Notes under the pieces: generated by a model
Databases searched by the model: none
Told to the model about the DNA's origin: nothing
The model's input: the letters and a program-made list of their open reading frames with translations, nothing else
Program-made: the position numbers and the translations under genes
Shown: one piece after another, positions 29,701-38,590 of the stretch
Numbering within the stretch: position 1 is the first letter of the stretch
How the letters are laid out: every line of letters starts with the position of its first letter
Origin: Mycobacterium asiaticum DSM 44297
Lineage (GTDB): Bacteria; Actinomycetota; Actinomycetes; Mycobacteriales; Mycobacteriaceae
Direction: 5' to 3'
Assembly: GCF_000613245.1 (NCBI RefSeq)
Contig: NZ_HG964939.1
Location: 107,724 to 171,723 of the forward strand
Length of the DNA: 64,000 bases

Positions 29701-29825
29701 TCACTCTGAAAGAGTGTCAGCGATCTGGAATCGCCGTTGACGATGTGTCGTCTCTGCGGAGCACCGTGAGGGCGCAGGTCGAAGAGTTGACGCAACTAGT
29801 GAAGTCACTCGGACCGGAGGGCTAG
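26727..29825 (+). CDS. dpdH: DpdH-like large P-loop ATPase
   Basis: A 1032-aa protein with a GTG start overlapping the dpdG stop. Walker A is VTGGSGSGKSH (84-91), and a Walker B-like strand reads LLLIFEDLAQFG near residues 330-341. A cysteine-containing stretch CDTREEGQPCRYRDTC near 435-450 may bind metal. The C-terminal third is long and helical with alanine/glutamate-rich coiled-coil character. This large ATPase fits DpdH. With DpdE, F and J it gives the module four separate NTPases. Function inside the restriction complex is unknown. Confidence 0.8.
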   Translation: MNDNSMAAFRCWSAGGIAQTVFSDIGALAGDADALFLAAHTPMELEHRKGAELGLGSSGEALVLEALMSRIGDLERNTLVAVTGGSGSGKSHVVRWVRAHLPPDDPRFKVLYVPRAVQTLRELLRKIFEGLPGVEGVELRNRVDSALSSVKPGELQARLVSEMKIALNWTLDDRASYEGETTDEAATREDRNSLLGTRGEDGGRRDGLAELLDLPAFKESLLRPEGPLGQLVQSYFTETSRRDDNNEIFTRDDIPLRARGILTELRGRRDLQELWQIITGNPQDAIDLLEEALRAALPKAVGLRGAGGETLDSLFRVSREKLRAQRQELLLIFEDLAQFGLVEGELYDQFVTPPGDELAPLRVIFAITDGPYARLERTVRTRIEHEFHVGGSALAQPPEFVGRYLNLVRVGREETQRLWKPNAKRHNDSQWMRNACDTREEGQPCRYRDTCHAAFGAVSIDGLGNVGLYPYNKEALRRAIASTDEGAIVRTGESATPRDVLDECFSTILAEADVHIEKRDYPHERTREQFDFKVRMAKDALLSSNPSSDPERTYRALVIWGDESPLPAGVLEAFSLDAASAQPTGRSLPVTTPTAGALPVTSPAGQRQAELENRLQSLFQWQVGSELPEAEVSLLRSTLCGLTIDRLQLDQLCVHIYSGRGKVMLDNLFNMTSFAIEGARGRQAGAQSVQFKLTRSAEDMRVMAAARWFRDHGHFDPAQGKWQWPEGYDPGQLMVELETRLDEWAAVVRDRFLDMTGGSRLARQAIGVRAIALAASGRSLAGLQTTSAVLAAPTETRLAPSSAWQNVDEIASRIISTLRVDEFVGEFAAVRQGEGGRPQIVDPRELDEAIQKFLADPEANLEDVAKSKADPVLAQAARQLLDALSSTAAAEAESAASAAETVMKLLEGKSPELVGTAAFAVGDSAKDAGFFRPAEQWANFRGNVELLSESSQAYRATPRNGDIAEVLRSQRAMRETTQLAKALMSVRQAMELTLKECQRSGIAVDDVSSLRSTVRAQVEELTQLVKSLGPEG

Positions 29826-29828
29826 CTC

Positions 29829-30530
29829 ATGACAGTGGAGAGTTCGAAGGTGTCTTGGATCGCTGACACAGAGGACGCCCTCAACCTTGCGAAGAACGCG
29901 ACTGAAGCACAGAGGCAGATCGCGGTTCTAGATGATGCCAGTTCAAACCTTGCCGCACTGCTCACCGACTTCCAAGAACTCGCGGCAGGCGCATCGGTTC
30001 TGCGTTCATTGGGTTGGGAAGGGCAGGTTCCCAACCCCGACCTTGTGAGCGATCTTCAGCAGGCCGCGAAAACTCTGGGTCCTCGCCCCCTCACCAACTC
30101 GGTGAACGGACTGGAGCGTTTCAGGTCGAGAGCCAAAAGTGCCTTAATCGAGTGCTGGCACCGGCATGCTGTCGAGCGATTGGGAGATGTGGCAGAGTTG
30201 CGCGTCCTAGCCGAAACCCTAAGCGAGGTGGAGGGAGTCACTGATCTGTCGCAGCAGCTGGAGGCAGTTCTGGGAGAGCTGGCGCGCATCCAGAGCGATG
30301 TTCCTACCAGGCGATCGGCACAACTTCTCGAGAAGGCAGAATCGGCTCTTCACCAATTGGAGGAGTCATTCCAGCCGGAATCGGTGCGAGGCTTCCTGTC
30401 GGCAGTCGCTCACGGAGGTGCGTCACTAGAATTGTTGAACCAGAACGTGATTGATTGGCTAGTTTCGCACAGCGCACTTCGAAGCTTCAAAATCGTTGCT
30501 GGTTCGCCAGCGGACACTGCTCATGTCTGA
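29829..30530 (+). CDS. dpdI: DpdI-like coiled-coil protein
   Basis: A 233-aa protein starting 3 bases after dpdH. It is almost wholly helical and charged (ALNLAKNATEAQRQIAVLDD, ..., LEKAESALHQLEESF), consistent with a coiled-coil adaptor. No enzymatic motif is visible. Its 3' end overlaps the dpdJ start by 8 bases. Assigned as DpdI by position between the DpdH ATPase and the DpdJ helicase and by size. Confidence 0.65.
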   Translation: MTVESSKVSWIADTEDALNLAKNATEAQRQIAVLDDASSNLAALLTDFQELAAGASVLRSLGWEGQVPNPDLVSDLQQAAKTLGPRPLTNSVNGLERFRSRAKSALIECWHRHAVERLGDVAELRVLAETLSEVEGVTDLSQQLEAVLGELARIQSDVPTRRSAQLLEKAESALHQLEESFQPESVRGFLSAVAHGGASLELLNQNVIDWLVSHSALRSFKIVAGSPADTAHV

Positions 30531-33500
30531 GGCTCTTCAGCAGGCATTGACTGCAGTCGAACTTCGTGAATCTCAACTTCTGTCGTGGGGTGCCGTCGGA
30601 GCGGAATGGCAGCATGATGAACTGGTTGATGCACTCAGCGCCCACGGTAACGGCGGAAGCTTGCTCGACGAAATGCTCGAACTGGGCCTTATCGTAAAGA
30701 CCCCCGCCGGCGGGTACCGATCGAGAAGCGCTGAGACTGTCCGGCTCTTTGCGACACTGCGGCAGGCGTTCCGGCGTGAGGCGGTACTCCAGGGAAGACC
30801 GCTCGTGTTGGACTATCGCTTCCTTCAACGCCCAAGACGTCGCCCTCGCAGGAATGTGCCGGCCACTGAGGTGGAGGCATCCGTTCGTTCTTTCCTGGGA
30901 CCCCGCGGTCAGGCAGCACTGCATGCGCTGACCCCATCGTCCGTGTCTGCATTCCAATTGAAGTCTACCGAGCGCGTCTTGGGAGGGTTAGGCACGACTG
31001 ACGCAGCCGGCGTTGTGGTGACCGCCGGGACCGGTAGCGGAAAGACTCTCGCGTTCTACATGCCGATGCTGGCGTGGATCTGCGACCAAGGTGAACAGGC
31101 GACCGGCGTACTCGCTCTTGCCCTGTACCCGCGCAACGAACTACTGAAGGATCAACTGCGCGCCCTTGTGTCCTACGCTCTCCGACTCAACGGTGTTGGC
31201 GGGCAAGTCGCCCCAATTTCCCTCGCTACTTGGTTCGGCGCCACCCCTCCATCCGCAAAGCTCGTGCGCGACGGGAAATCGGGCTCTTGGCAGAGGACGG
31301 CGAGCGGATACATATGTCCCTTCATGCAGTGCCCAGATGGTGATTGTGACAGCGAACTCATCTGGCCGCACAGCGATTTGAGAAACGCCACCGAACTCCT
31401 TCGGTGTACGAAGTGTGGAACTGAGATCCCTGGCAGCGTCCTGCGTCTAACGCGCGAGTCTGCGCGAACCAGTCCGGCTAGGATCATGCTCAGCACAACG
31501 GAGTCGCTGAACCGTCAACTTTCCTCGCCAGGTAACTTGCGTGCGTTTGGCGTTGTCAGCAACGGGCTTCGCGCTGTCCTGCTCGACGAGGTGCATACAT
31601 ATGAAGGCACCACCGGAGCGCAGAATGCTTACCTTCTACGGCGGTTGCGCAAGGCTCTCGGATATGAGCCGCTCTGGGCAGGGCTGTCGGCGACATTGAC
31701 TGATGCGGGCGAGTTCTTCGCTCGATTCGTAGACCTCGATGCGGGACGCGTGACGGTTGTGGAACCGGATCCGTCTGATCTGGAAGAGTCGGGCGCCGAA
31801 TACCTTGTGGCCCTTCGCCACAATCCGCACGGAAACACTGGTACGCTCTCGACCACCATTCAGACAGCCATGGTTCTCTCGCGCTCCTTGGATCCAATGA
31901 ATGGCAACGTCTTCAACCCTCCAGTTGATTCGGGCGGGATTTTCGGCAGTCGTCTTTTCGCTTTCACAGACAAACTTGACAGCACCAACCGCCTCTACTG
32001 GGACCTGTTGGACGCGGAGGGCTGGGCTTGGCCAGGCAGTCCCAAACGGGGAGTAAATCCGCTGACGTTGGCTCATCTCCGATCTAGGGAACAGTGCCGG
32101 TTGCCGGCAGCGCAACGCGAGGATCCATTACTGCGCGACGCTGAGGGCCAGTATTGGTGGCTGGCCGAGGACTTGGGTCACGAATTAGACGGCGATGTTC
32201 AGGAGCGAATCGGCCGCACCAGTTCGCAAGACACGGGCGTTGCGGCAGATGCAGACATCGTAGTCGCGACCGCGAGTCTCGAGGTGGGATTCGACGATGA
32301 CCGTGTGGGCGCGGTCCTACAGCACAAGGCGCCGCATGATGCCGCTCAGTTCCTGCAGCGGAAGGGCCGTGCCGGACGTAACCCGGCGACACGCCCTTGG
32401 ACGGTCGTCGTACTCACTGACTGGGGTCGCGACCGCGAGGCATGGGACGCCTACGACGTCCTCTTCAGCCCTGTCGTGCCGCCGCGTTCTCTCCCACTAG
32501 ACAACCTCTACGTCGTGCGGATTCAGGCGGTTTACAGCCTGCTCGACTGGCTGGCGCGTGAACTGAGCTACGGTACAGAGACGACATGGGGAGACGCGGC
32601 CGGACCTGCGGATCTACTGTCCAAACATCCTGAGTGGGTGGCGAAATATGAAGCGCGACAAGCCAAGATCGCGGAGATTCTTACCGCACTATTGCGCGAC
32701 GGCGCCGAGCGCGCCTCCCTCGTGCGTCATCTCCGAAAGAGTCTGTCGTTGGGTAGTGGCCTAGCATCCGACGTGACGATCGACAAATTGCTGTGGGAGG
32801 CACCGCGGCCTCTTCTCGGGGCGGTGGTGCCGACGCTACGTCGGCGCCTTCGCGACCAATGGAAAGGTGAAAGGCCAGCCAACGATGACGCGGGGGTACG
32901 CACGCGAACGCCACTGCGCGACTTCGTTCCGGGCAACCTTTTCGACGAACTTCTCGTCCCCGATGTCGAGTTCCAAATCCCATGGGCGCGAAACGAGACA
33001 CATGTTGAGCACTTACCCGCGCTTCAGGCAATTCAAGAATTCCTGCCGGGCAGCGTTTCACGGCGCTTCGGCGTGTGGGCAACGAACAAGCGCCACTGGA
33101 TACCGCTGCCAGACACAGTTGACATTGACGGCGCACACCTTGTCGACGTATCCGCATTCCGAGGCGTACCGATCGATGATGTAGTGACGGAGGACGGAAT
33201 CGCGCGTGTGTTCGTCCCGACCCTTGTAGCGCTGCAGTCGGTTCCCGTCGAGGTCGGCGACGCCTCGGCCATGCGAGCAGATTGGGTCTTCAATGCCGCA
33301 CCACTCGGGGCCGGGACGAGGCTCCCCACCGCTGGGGCTGTCTCGAGCATGTTCGAGGAGTTGACCGCGCACCTTCACAGTCAGGGCGGGGGCGTGCGTA
33401 TCGTCCGATTCGCCTGCGCGGCCCGAGGCGTTTTGTGGTCAAACGGCCAGTCGAACTCGAAACGCGTTCGCTTCCAAGTACGCAACGGCGAGGTATGCGA

Positions 33501-34887
33501 GCAGGCGGCACTCGGGGTGGAAATCTACGCCGACGCGCTTCAAGGACGTGTCGCTCTGCCTCCCTTGTATGGTGATCCACGGCCAAGCGAGCGCAGAGAG
33601 TGGTTGCGCGAACTGATTTACGACGACCGAGGGTTCCCCCAGGACCTTTCGATCTTCGACCGGCGCGGACTTGCTGACTGTACTGAGGTTTTCGCAGCTT
33701 TGTGGGACTGGGACACAGGAGATCCCGATTCTCGCCAATTCACGAACGGCATCACCCGCGCCGCCACCCTTCTGGATCTACACGACCCGGCTCACCCGAA
33801 CACCCTCTCGGCCTGGATCGGCGACAACGACGTACTGGCGTCACTTCGCCTTCATCTGCTCTCTGCCCGAGCAAGTGAACGCTCCCCGGAATGGCTCGAG
33901 TCGCTCAATAGGCGACTTACGATGTCCGCCGCGGAGGCCCTTCTCGCAGCCCTGGGGCACGTCGATGCCGACGATCTGGTGATCGACCTCGATCCTCACG
34001 TGCCCGGGGAGTTCTACATTGCGGAGCAGTCGCCGGGTGGGACAGGTCAAATCGAAGCGCTCGCTGTCGATTTGATCGAAACCCCGGAACGATTGCCTAT
34101 GGCCATCGCAGATGTTCTGCGGCCCAACGATATGGAACTGCTCGATGACCAGCTACGATCAGTCATCAGTTCTGGCGACGCGGGAGTGCGAGCTGCCATC
34201 GCGGGCCTGGCCGGCAGTTGGACTTCAGGACACCACGCAGTTGCAGATGCGACTGCAGACCTGGACACGGCACTCGAGGCCGCAGGGCTGGTCGTCGACC
34301 ACGCCGCGAAGACCGCGCTTTCGACACGTCTGGCTGGTCCCGGGGCGCTACCGGACTTCTGTCAAGAGGTTCAGCAATGGCTCTTCGTACGCGACACAGC
34401 CGAGCGGTCCTGTGGTCTGGAGGTGGTGCCCAGCACGCTTGCGGCTCTTCTGGCGGAACGCACTGATGCCGACACCTATTTGCACCTAGGTGCGCCGACC
34501 GCGCAGAAGAGGTCCCGCGCAATCGCGAATGTGCTGTGGCCTTGGGGCCAGTCGGCTAGGTCGAGTGGATTTTTTAATCCGTATGTTGATCGTGTCGACA
34601 GATCGATCGAGTTGCTGCGACAGCACTGGCGTGCGCCGATCGAGATCTTCGAGTTCACGGATTGGGATGACGACCGCCGGTCAGAGGTACATGATCTGCT
34701 ACGCGGAAGCGGAGAAGTTCTCATGAGGGTGTCGGTCGAAGCCAAAAGAATTCTGAGGACGGCACTGGTTGACGTTCAGACTATCCCGGTGGAGGTCGGT
34801 CCGCTCTGGTGCTTTCCCGAAGTACTTGGCGTGCACGACCGAGGCGTCTTTGTAAACGCCAGACTGGTACTGAGGGAGACGTGGTGA
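30523..34887 (+). CDS. dpdJ: DpdJ-like DEAD/DEAH-family helicase
   Basis: A 1454-aa protein from the ATG at 30523; the longer GTG/ATG frame from 30496 runs back into dpdI and is unlikely. An N-terminal ~140-residue region precedes the helicase core. Motif I is TGSGKT (~170-175), motif II LLDEVH (DEVH in place of DEAH), motif III GLSATL, and motif VI FLQRKGRAGRNP near residue 625. Two cysteine sets (CPFMQCPDGDCDSE and CTKCGTEI) between motifs I and II probably hold zinc. The C-terminal half is large and of unknown fold. This DrmA/DpdJ-like form is typical of defence helicases that survey DNA. Confidence 0.85.
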   Translation: MSEALQQALTAVELRESQLLSWGAVGAEWQHDELVDALSAHGNGGSLLDEMLELGLIVKTPAGGYRSRSAETVRLFATLRQAFRREAVLQGRPLVLDYRFLQRPRRRPRRNVPATEVEASVRSFLGPRGQAALHALTPSSVSAFQLKSTERVLGGLGTTDAAGVVVTAGTGSGKTLAFYMPMLAWICDQGEQATGVLALALYPRNELLKDQLRALVSYALRLNGVGGQVAPISLATWFGATPPSAKLVRDGKSGSWQRTASGYICPFMQCPDGDCDSELIWPHSDLRNATELLRCTKCGTEIPGSVLRLTRESARTSPARIMLSTTESLNRQLSSPGNLRAFGVVSNGLRAVLLDEVHTYEGTTGAQNAYLLRRLRKALGYEPLWAGLSATLTDAGEFFARFVDLDAGRVTVVEPDPSDLEESGAEYLVALRHNPHGNTGTLSTTIQTAMVLSRSLDPMNGNVFNPPVDSGGIFGSRLFAFTDKLDSTNRLYWDLLDAEGWAWPGSPKRGVNPLTLAHLRSREQCRLPAAQREDPLLRDAEGQYWWLAEDLGHELDGDVQERIGRTSSQDTGVAADADIVVATASLEVGFDDDRVGAVLQHKAPHDAAQFLQRKGRAGRNPATRPWTVVVLTDWGRDREAWDAYDVLFSPVVPPRSLPLDNLYVVRIQAVYSLLDWLARELSYGTETTWGDAAGPADLLSKHPEWVAKYEARQAKIAEILTALLRDGAERASLVRHLRKSLSLGSGLASDVTIDKLLWEAPRPLLGAVVPTLRRRLRDQWKGERPANDDAGVRTRTPLRDFVPGNLFDELLVPDVEFQIPWARNETHVEHLPALQAIQEFLPGSVSRRFGVWATNKRHWIPLPDTVDIDGAHLVDVSAFRGVPIDDVVTEDGIARVFVPTLVALQSVPVEVGDASAMRADWVFNAAPLGAGTRLPTAGAVSSMFEELTAHLHSQGGGVRIVRFACAARGVLWSNGQSNSKRVRFQVRNGEVCEQAALGVEIYADALQGRVALPPLYGDPRPSERREWLRELIYDDRGFPQDLSIFDRRGLADCTEVFAALWDWDTGDPDSRQFTNGITRAATLLDLHDPAHPNTLSAWIGDNDVLASLRLHLLSARASERSPEWLESLNRRLTMSAAEALLAALGHVDADDLVIDLDPHVPGEFYIAEQSPGGTGQIEALAVDLIETPERLPMAIADVLRPNDMELLDDQLRSVISSGDAGVRAAIAGLAGSWTSGHHAVADATADLDTALEAAGLVVDHAAKTALSTRLAGPGALPDFCQEVQQWLFVRDTAERSCGLEVVPSTLAALLAERTDADTYLHLGAPTAQKRSRAIANVLWPWGQSARSSGFFNPYVDRVDRSIELLRQHWRAPIEIFEFTDWDDDRRSEVHDLLRGSGEVLMRVSVEAKRILRTALVDVQTIPVEVGPLWCFPEVLGVHDRGVFVNARLVLRETW

Positions 34888-35414
34888 ATCGCGTTATCCG
34901 CAAGTCGCAGAACACAAGCGCGAGCGAGGCCGCCGAGCTTCTGGCCGGCCTGTTCAGTGCGGAACTCTGTTACCCCAGCAAGTGCTTATGGCTGGTCTCT
35001 CCCTGGATCTCTGATGTCGAACTGCTAGACAACGCTGCGGGTGGCTTCGACGCGTTGGCTCCCTTCGGAAAACGGCAGATCCGCCTCGCCGAGGTCTTGG
35101 TCACGCTCGCCGCCAAGGGCGCGCACGTCGTTGTGGGAACGACCACGGACGCGCACAATGTACGATTCCTGCAGCGGCTGCAGATGCTGGCCGAGGATCT
35201 GCGCGTCGACGACAAGTTGACGGTCTCCATCGACGCCTCGGACAACCTCCATACTAAGGCGCTTACCGGTGACGACTTCGCCCTGGCCGGGAGTATGAAC
35301 ATTACTTTCAACGGGATTCAAGTCAGGGAAGAGTTCATTGATCTGCGGACTGACGAGCAATTCGTGGCCCAAGCCCGTATGGACGCGTACGACCGATTTG
35401 GCGGCGTACTTTGA
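34884..35414 (+). CDS. dpdK: DpdK-like phospholipase D-family nuclease
   Basis: A 176-aa protein from the GTG at 34884, which overlaps the dpdJ stop as GTGA and has a GGGAGA ribosome site upstream. A single PLD motif is complete: H123-T-K125 ... D130 ... GSMN (136-139), in the order HxKx4Dx5GSxN. One-motif PLD enzymes usually dimerise to form the active site and many are nucleases. It is the only clear nuclease in the plus-strand module, so it is the best candidate for the cutting enzyme. Substrate specificity is inferred. Confidence 0.85.
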   Translation: MNRVIRKSQNTSASEAAELLAGLFSAELCYPSKCLWLVSPWISDVELLDNAAGGFDALAPFGKRQIRLAEVLVTLAAKGAHVVVGTTTDAHNVRFLQRLQMLAEDLRVDDKLTVSIDASDNLHTKALTGDDFALAGSMNITFNGIQVREEFIDLRTDEQFVAQARMDAYDRFGGVL

Positions 35415-37564
35415 AGATTGATACGGCAGTGCCCGAGTTGATCGGTGACCTTACTCGGTTCGGCGCGCGCGCCGATCGGGTTGAGGGCCTTATTGAATCG
35501 CAGATCGCGCGATATCGACCAGGCTCAAGCGATTGGCTCGTCTTGCCCTGGACCGATGGGTTCTATCTTTTCAGTGAAGACAGCGAGGGGCAGCGGCGAG
35601 GACGAGAAATCGTTGTGGCCTTCCTCGGTCCAAACGTGGTTTCCCTCGAGACAGTCATAGATGCACGGCTCCAGAGCGAGCTGCCGCCAGCATGGAAGGC
35701 GACCGGTCTTCTTCGTGCGTCGTACCTACGACGAGTTGAGCCCGGACAGGCCAGTGCTGACGACATGTTGTCAAGGCTCGAGGACATGGTCGCCACGATT
35801 GGCGGGCGGTCATGGCACACACTGCTGATAAAACCGACCCACAGCGACTTGCTTCGCGACTTCCGGTTAGCGCTACTTCGCAAGGACGACGAGTCAGCCG
35901 GTAGTCTCCTCGACGAGATTCGTTTGAACGGCCATCTGAGTGCGGAAAATCTCAGATACCTACGAATTGAGTACCTCGGCGCTCTTGGGCGATGGACCGA
36001 AATTCGTGCGCTGCCTCACTTGAATACCCTGCTCCAGGTCCGTCGTCCCCGGATTGTCTCGGAGACGCTACTGCAGATGGTGTGGTGGACCGAGTTGGCT
36101 TCCCCTGGAAACCAAAGCGTACAAGTGGCGTTCAAGGATCGTGGTGTCTTGGAGACATTCGGCCCACTTCTGAGATGCGTGCTCGTTCCGTCCACACAGG
36201 AAGGGCGGCTTGTCGGATTCCTAACTGCTCTGGCGGACAATGACGTCGAACGTCAGGCGGCGATTCTTGAGCGCGTCGACGATTCCGACGAGCAAACGAG
36301 ACTTCGCCAGCTAATCTCCGAACCGCCGACCGTGCCGTCTGACGCGTCCGTCGATCGCCTAGCCGTGCCAACTATGGACCCGATCGTTGCCGCGTTCAAA
36401 GCGGGGCACTTCTCGGAGGTCATAGGGCGCTTCCTAGCAGAACCGTCCGCCGAGTATGCCGACCTGGCTGTGCAGGCGGTCCTCGAGTCCGGCGCTACCG
36501 ACAACGCTGTGCGCGTCCTGAACCGGGTGCGGGAATTCGATGTTCGCGGGGAACTGTCCCTTAATAGGCGCGCGCGACGAGACTTCGAGGACTTGGAGCG
36601 TATCGCTAATGATGCTTGCGCCGGATGGGTTGAGTGGTCAGCGCGCCTGGCCGGAGACATCAGGTGGGCGGACGCCAGCGCGGTCGCCCGTGATAACGCT
36701 AACTCCTGGAAACGAATTAGTGAACTTGAGTCCCGGCAAGTTGCCGAGGTGTGCGATGGCCTTCTTGAGGCCGTTGGAGGGACGAACGCTGATCAACTTC
36801 GGGCCAGTCTCGACGTTCTGTGCAACGAGGCTGCGTATCAGCTTGCACGCGGTTCTGCCAATGACTTCTGCCAAGTCGTCCTCGTCCTGTTGTCGGAGCA
36901 GGACAACTTCAGTGAAATGGTTCGCACCGCCTACCTAGACCTTTTCGCCGCCTGGCTTGAGGTCGGTCCCCCAGTCGCTGAGTACGGCGAGGTACTGGAG
37001 CAGTCGGCGGGCATTTGGAAGAGGATCGCTTCGCCCATGGGAGTCAATTGGGCAATCGGCGTTCTCGAGGCGGCGACCGATTCGCCGTGTCCGGACGAGG
37101 CGAAGCGCACTGCGTTCGCAGTTCAACTGATCGACGGTGCTCGCCAGTATTACCCACGGGCGAGCCTTCGCGAGCGTGTCGAGATTGAGGGACTAGCCGT
37201 ACAACTGGGATTCCCTGTGCGGCAAGTCATTGCACAGCAGACCGAACGGGATGTGTGGTCGCAACTGAACGGCAAGTTGCTAGGTATCTACTCGCTCATG
37301 CCTCGCGCCAAGGCGCTCCTTGAAAGCCGTCTTGCGCAACTCTGCTCTGTGGGGGAGGTCAGAGGAAATGAAGACAAAGTTGCCACGCCGGCGCTCCGTG
37401 CGCTGGCAGAAAGGGCCGACTACCTCATCGTCGACACCTGGCATGCTGCACATCAGGCGACAGCAGCGATAGATGAAGTTCGACCTCGGGATGCACAGAT
37501 CTTCCCGAGCCAGCGCGGAGTCACCGGATTTCTTAGGGCATTGGAGAACCGACTCGGCGGCTAG
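35411..37564 (+). CDS. dpdD: DpdD-like protein
   Basis: A 717-aa protein with a TTG start overlapping the dpdK stop by 4 bases. The N-terminal ~150 residues form an alpha/beta region (DWLVLPWTDGFYLFSEDSEG, then IVVAFLGPNVVSLE). The rest is a helical, repeat-like array (DDESAGSLLDEIRLNGHLSA and onward) resembling TPR/HEAT scaffolds. No catalytic motif is visible. Its position at the end of dpdE-K and its length fit the protein named DpdD. It is the last gene before the IS21 insertion. Confidence 0.7.
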   Translation: MKIDTAVPELIGDLTRFGARADRVEGLIESQIARYRPGSSDWLVLPWTDGFYLFSEDSEGQRRGREIVVAFLGPNVVSLETVIDARLQSELPPAWKATGLLRASYLRRVEPGQASADDMLSRLEDMVATIGGRSWHTLLIKPTHSDLLRDFRLALLRKDDESAGSLLDEIRLNGHLSAENLRYLRIEYLGALGRWTEIRALPHLNTLLQVRRPRIVSETLLQMVWWTELASPGNQSVQVAFKDRGVLETFGPLLRCVLVPSTQEGRLVGFLTALADNDVERQAAILERVDDSDEQTRLRQLISEPPTVPSDASVDRLAVPTMDPIVAAFKAGHFSEVIGRFLAEPSAEYADLAVQAVLESGATDNAVRVLNRVREFDVRGELSLNRRARRDFEDLERIANDACAGWVEWSARLAGDIRWADASAVARDNANSWKRISELESRQVAEVCDGLLEAVGGTNADQLRASLDVLCNEAAYQLARGSANDFCQVVLVLLSEQDNFSEMVRTAYLDLFAAWLEVGPPVAEYGEVLEQSAGIWKRIASPMGVNWAIGVLEAATDSPCPDEAKRTAFAVQLIDGARQYYPRASLRERVEIEGLAVQLGFPVRQVIAQQTERDVWSQLNGKLLGIYSLMPRAKALLESRLAQLCSVGEVRGNEDKVATPALRALAERADYLIVDTWHAAHQATAAIDEVRPRDAQIFPSQRGVTGFLRALENRLGG

Positions 37565-37712
37565 CGATCCTGGTGCCCTATAGTCCACGCTTTCGCTCCG
37601 AGCCTTGAATTTGGGTTGAGGATGGCGACTGTCAAGTTCCGCAGGGTGCGGGCAGTTTGGGCGGGCACGACGTGCGACGTGTGGACGGTATCAACACAGC
37701 GTTACGTGCCGT

Positions 37713-37718
37713 CGGTTG
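37713..37718. repeat. Target-site duplication, left copy
   Basis: CGGTTG directly abutting the left IS end, identical to 40267-40272. Confidence 0.85.
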
Positions 37719-37774
37719 TGTCAATGGCCAGGAAGAAGTATCCGGTGGTGGCCAGATGAAAGTATCCACCCCGT
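37719..37774. repeat. Left terminal repeats of the IS21-like element
   Basis: Two tandem ~22-base units with the reverse-strand pattern GGATACTT-N4-6-TGGCCA are present. They are the same units as at the other end. IS21 elements carry such multiple sites for transposase binding. Confidence 0.7.
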
Positions 37775-37784
37775 GGGTTGGTTC

Positions 37785-38590
37785 CTAGGTTGGCTTGGCG
37801 GTGTCCTTTCGGTGTTGGGCTTCCTTCATTCGGTAGGAGTCGCCGTGGGTGATGACGACGGTGGCGTGGTGCAGTAGGCGGTCGAGGATGCTGACGGCGG
37901 TGGTCTGTTCGGGGAGGAATCGGCCCCATTCTTGGAACGGCCAGTGCGATCCGATGGCCAGCGAGCGGCGTTCGTAGGCGCCGCAGACGAGCCGGAACAA
38001 CAGCTGGGTGGCGGTGTCGTCGAGTGGGGCGAAGCCCAGTTCGTCGAGGACGATCAGGTCGGCCCGCAGTAGGGATTCGAGGATCTTGCCGACGGTGTTG
38101 TCGGCCAGGCCGCGGTAGAGGGTCTCGACGAGGTCGGCGGCGGTGAAGTAGCGGACCTTGTGCCCGGCGTGGATTGCCGCGATCCCCAGACCGATGAGGG
38201 TGTCAGACTTGCCGGTGCCGGCGGGACCGATCATCGCCAGGTTCTGTTGTCCGCGAATCCATTCCAGATTCGACAGATGGTCGAACACCTTCGGTGGGAT
38301 CGAGGAGGCGGCCACGTCGAAGGACTCCAGGGTCTTGGTCACAGGGAATCCGGCGGTCTTGAGTCGGTTGATGACGTTAGACGCGTCGCGGGCGGGGCCA
38401 GCTCAGTTTCGATGAGGGTGCGCAGGACTTCCTCGGGGGTCCAGCGTTGAGCCTTAGCGGTGATGAGGACCTCGGGTGCGGTGCGCCGCACGGCGGCCAG
38501 TTTTAACCGGCGCAGCCCGGCATCCAGGTCAGCGGCCAGTGGTGGGACCGACGGTGGGGCAACGGGTTTGGTGGTCACCGGTGGTGTCAT
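37785..38590 (-). pseudogene. istB: istB ATPase gene of the IS21-like element, frameshifted near 38397
   Basis: The N-terminal part (38590 down to about 38397) encodes the IstB helical domain (RRLKLAAVRRTAPEVLITAK). The rest lies in another frame, beginning ARDASNVINRLKTAGFPVTK. It contains the P-loop MIGPAGTGKSDTLIG, a Walker B-like strand DLIVLDELGFAPLD and the usual IstB tail. One base change restores a protein of about 268 residues. IstB is the AAA+ helper that loads target DNA for the IstA transposase. The start overlaps the istA stop by 4 bases. Confidence 0.85.
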
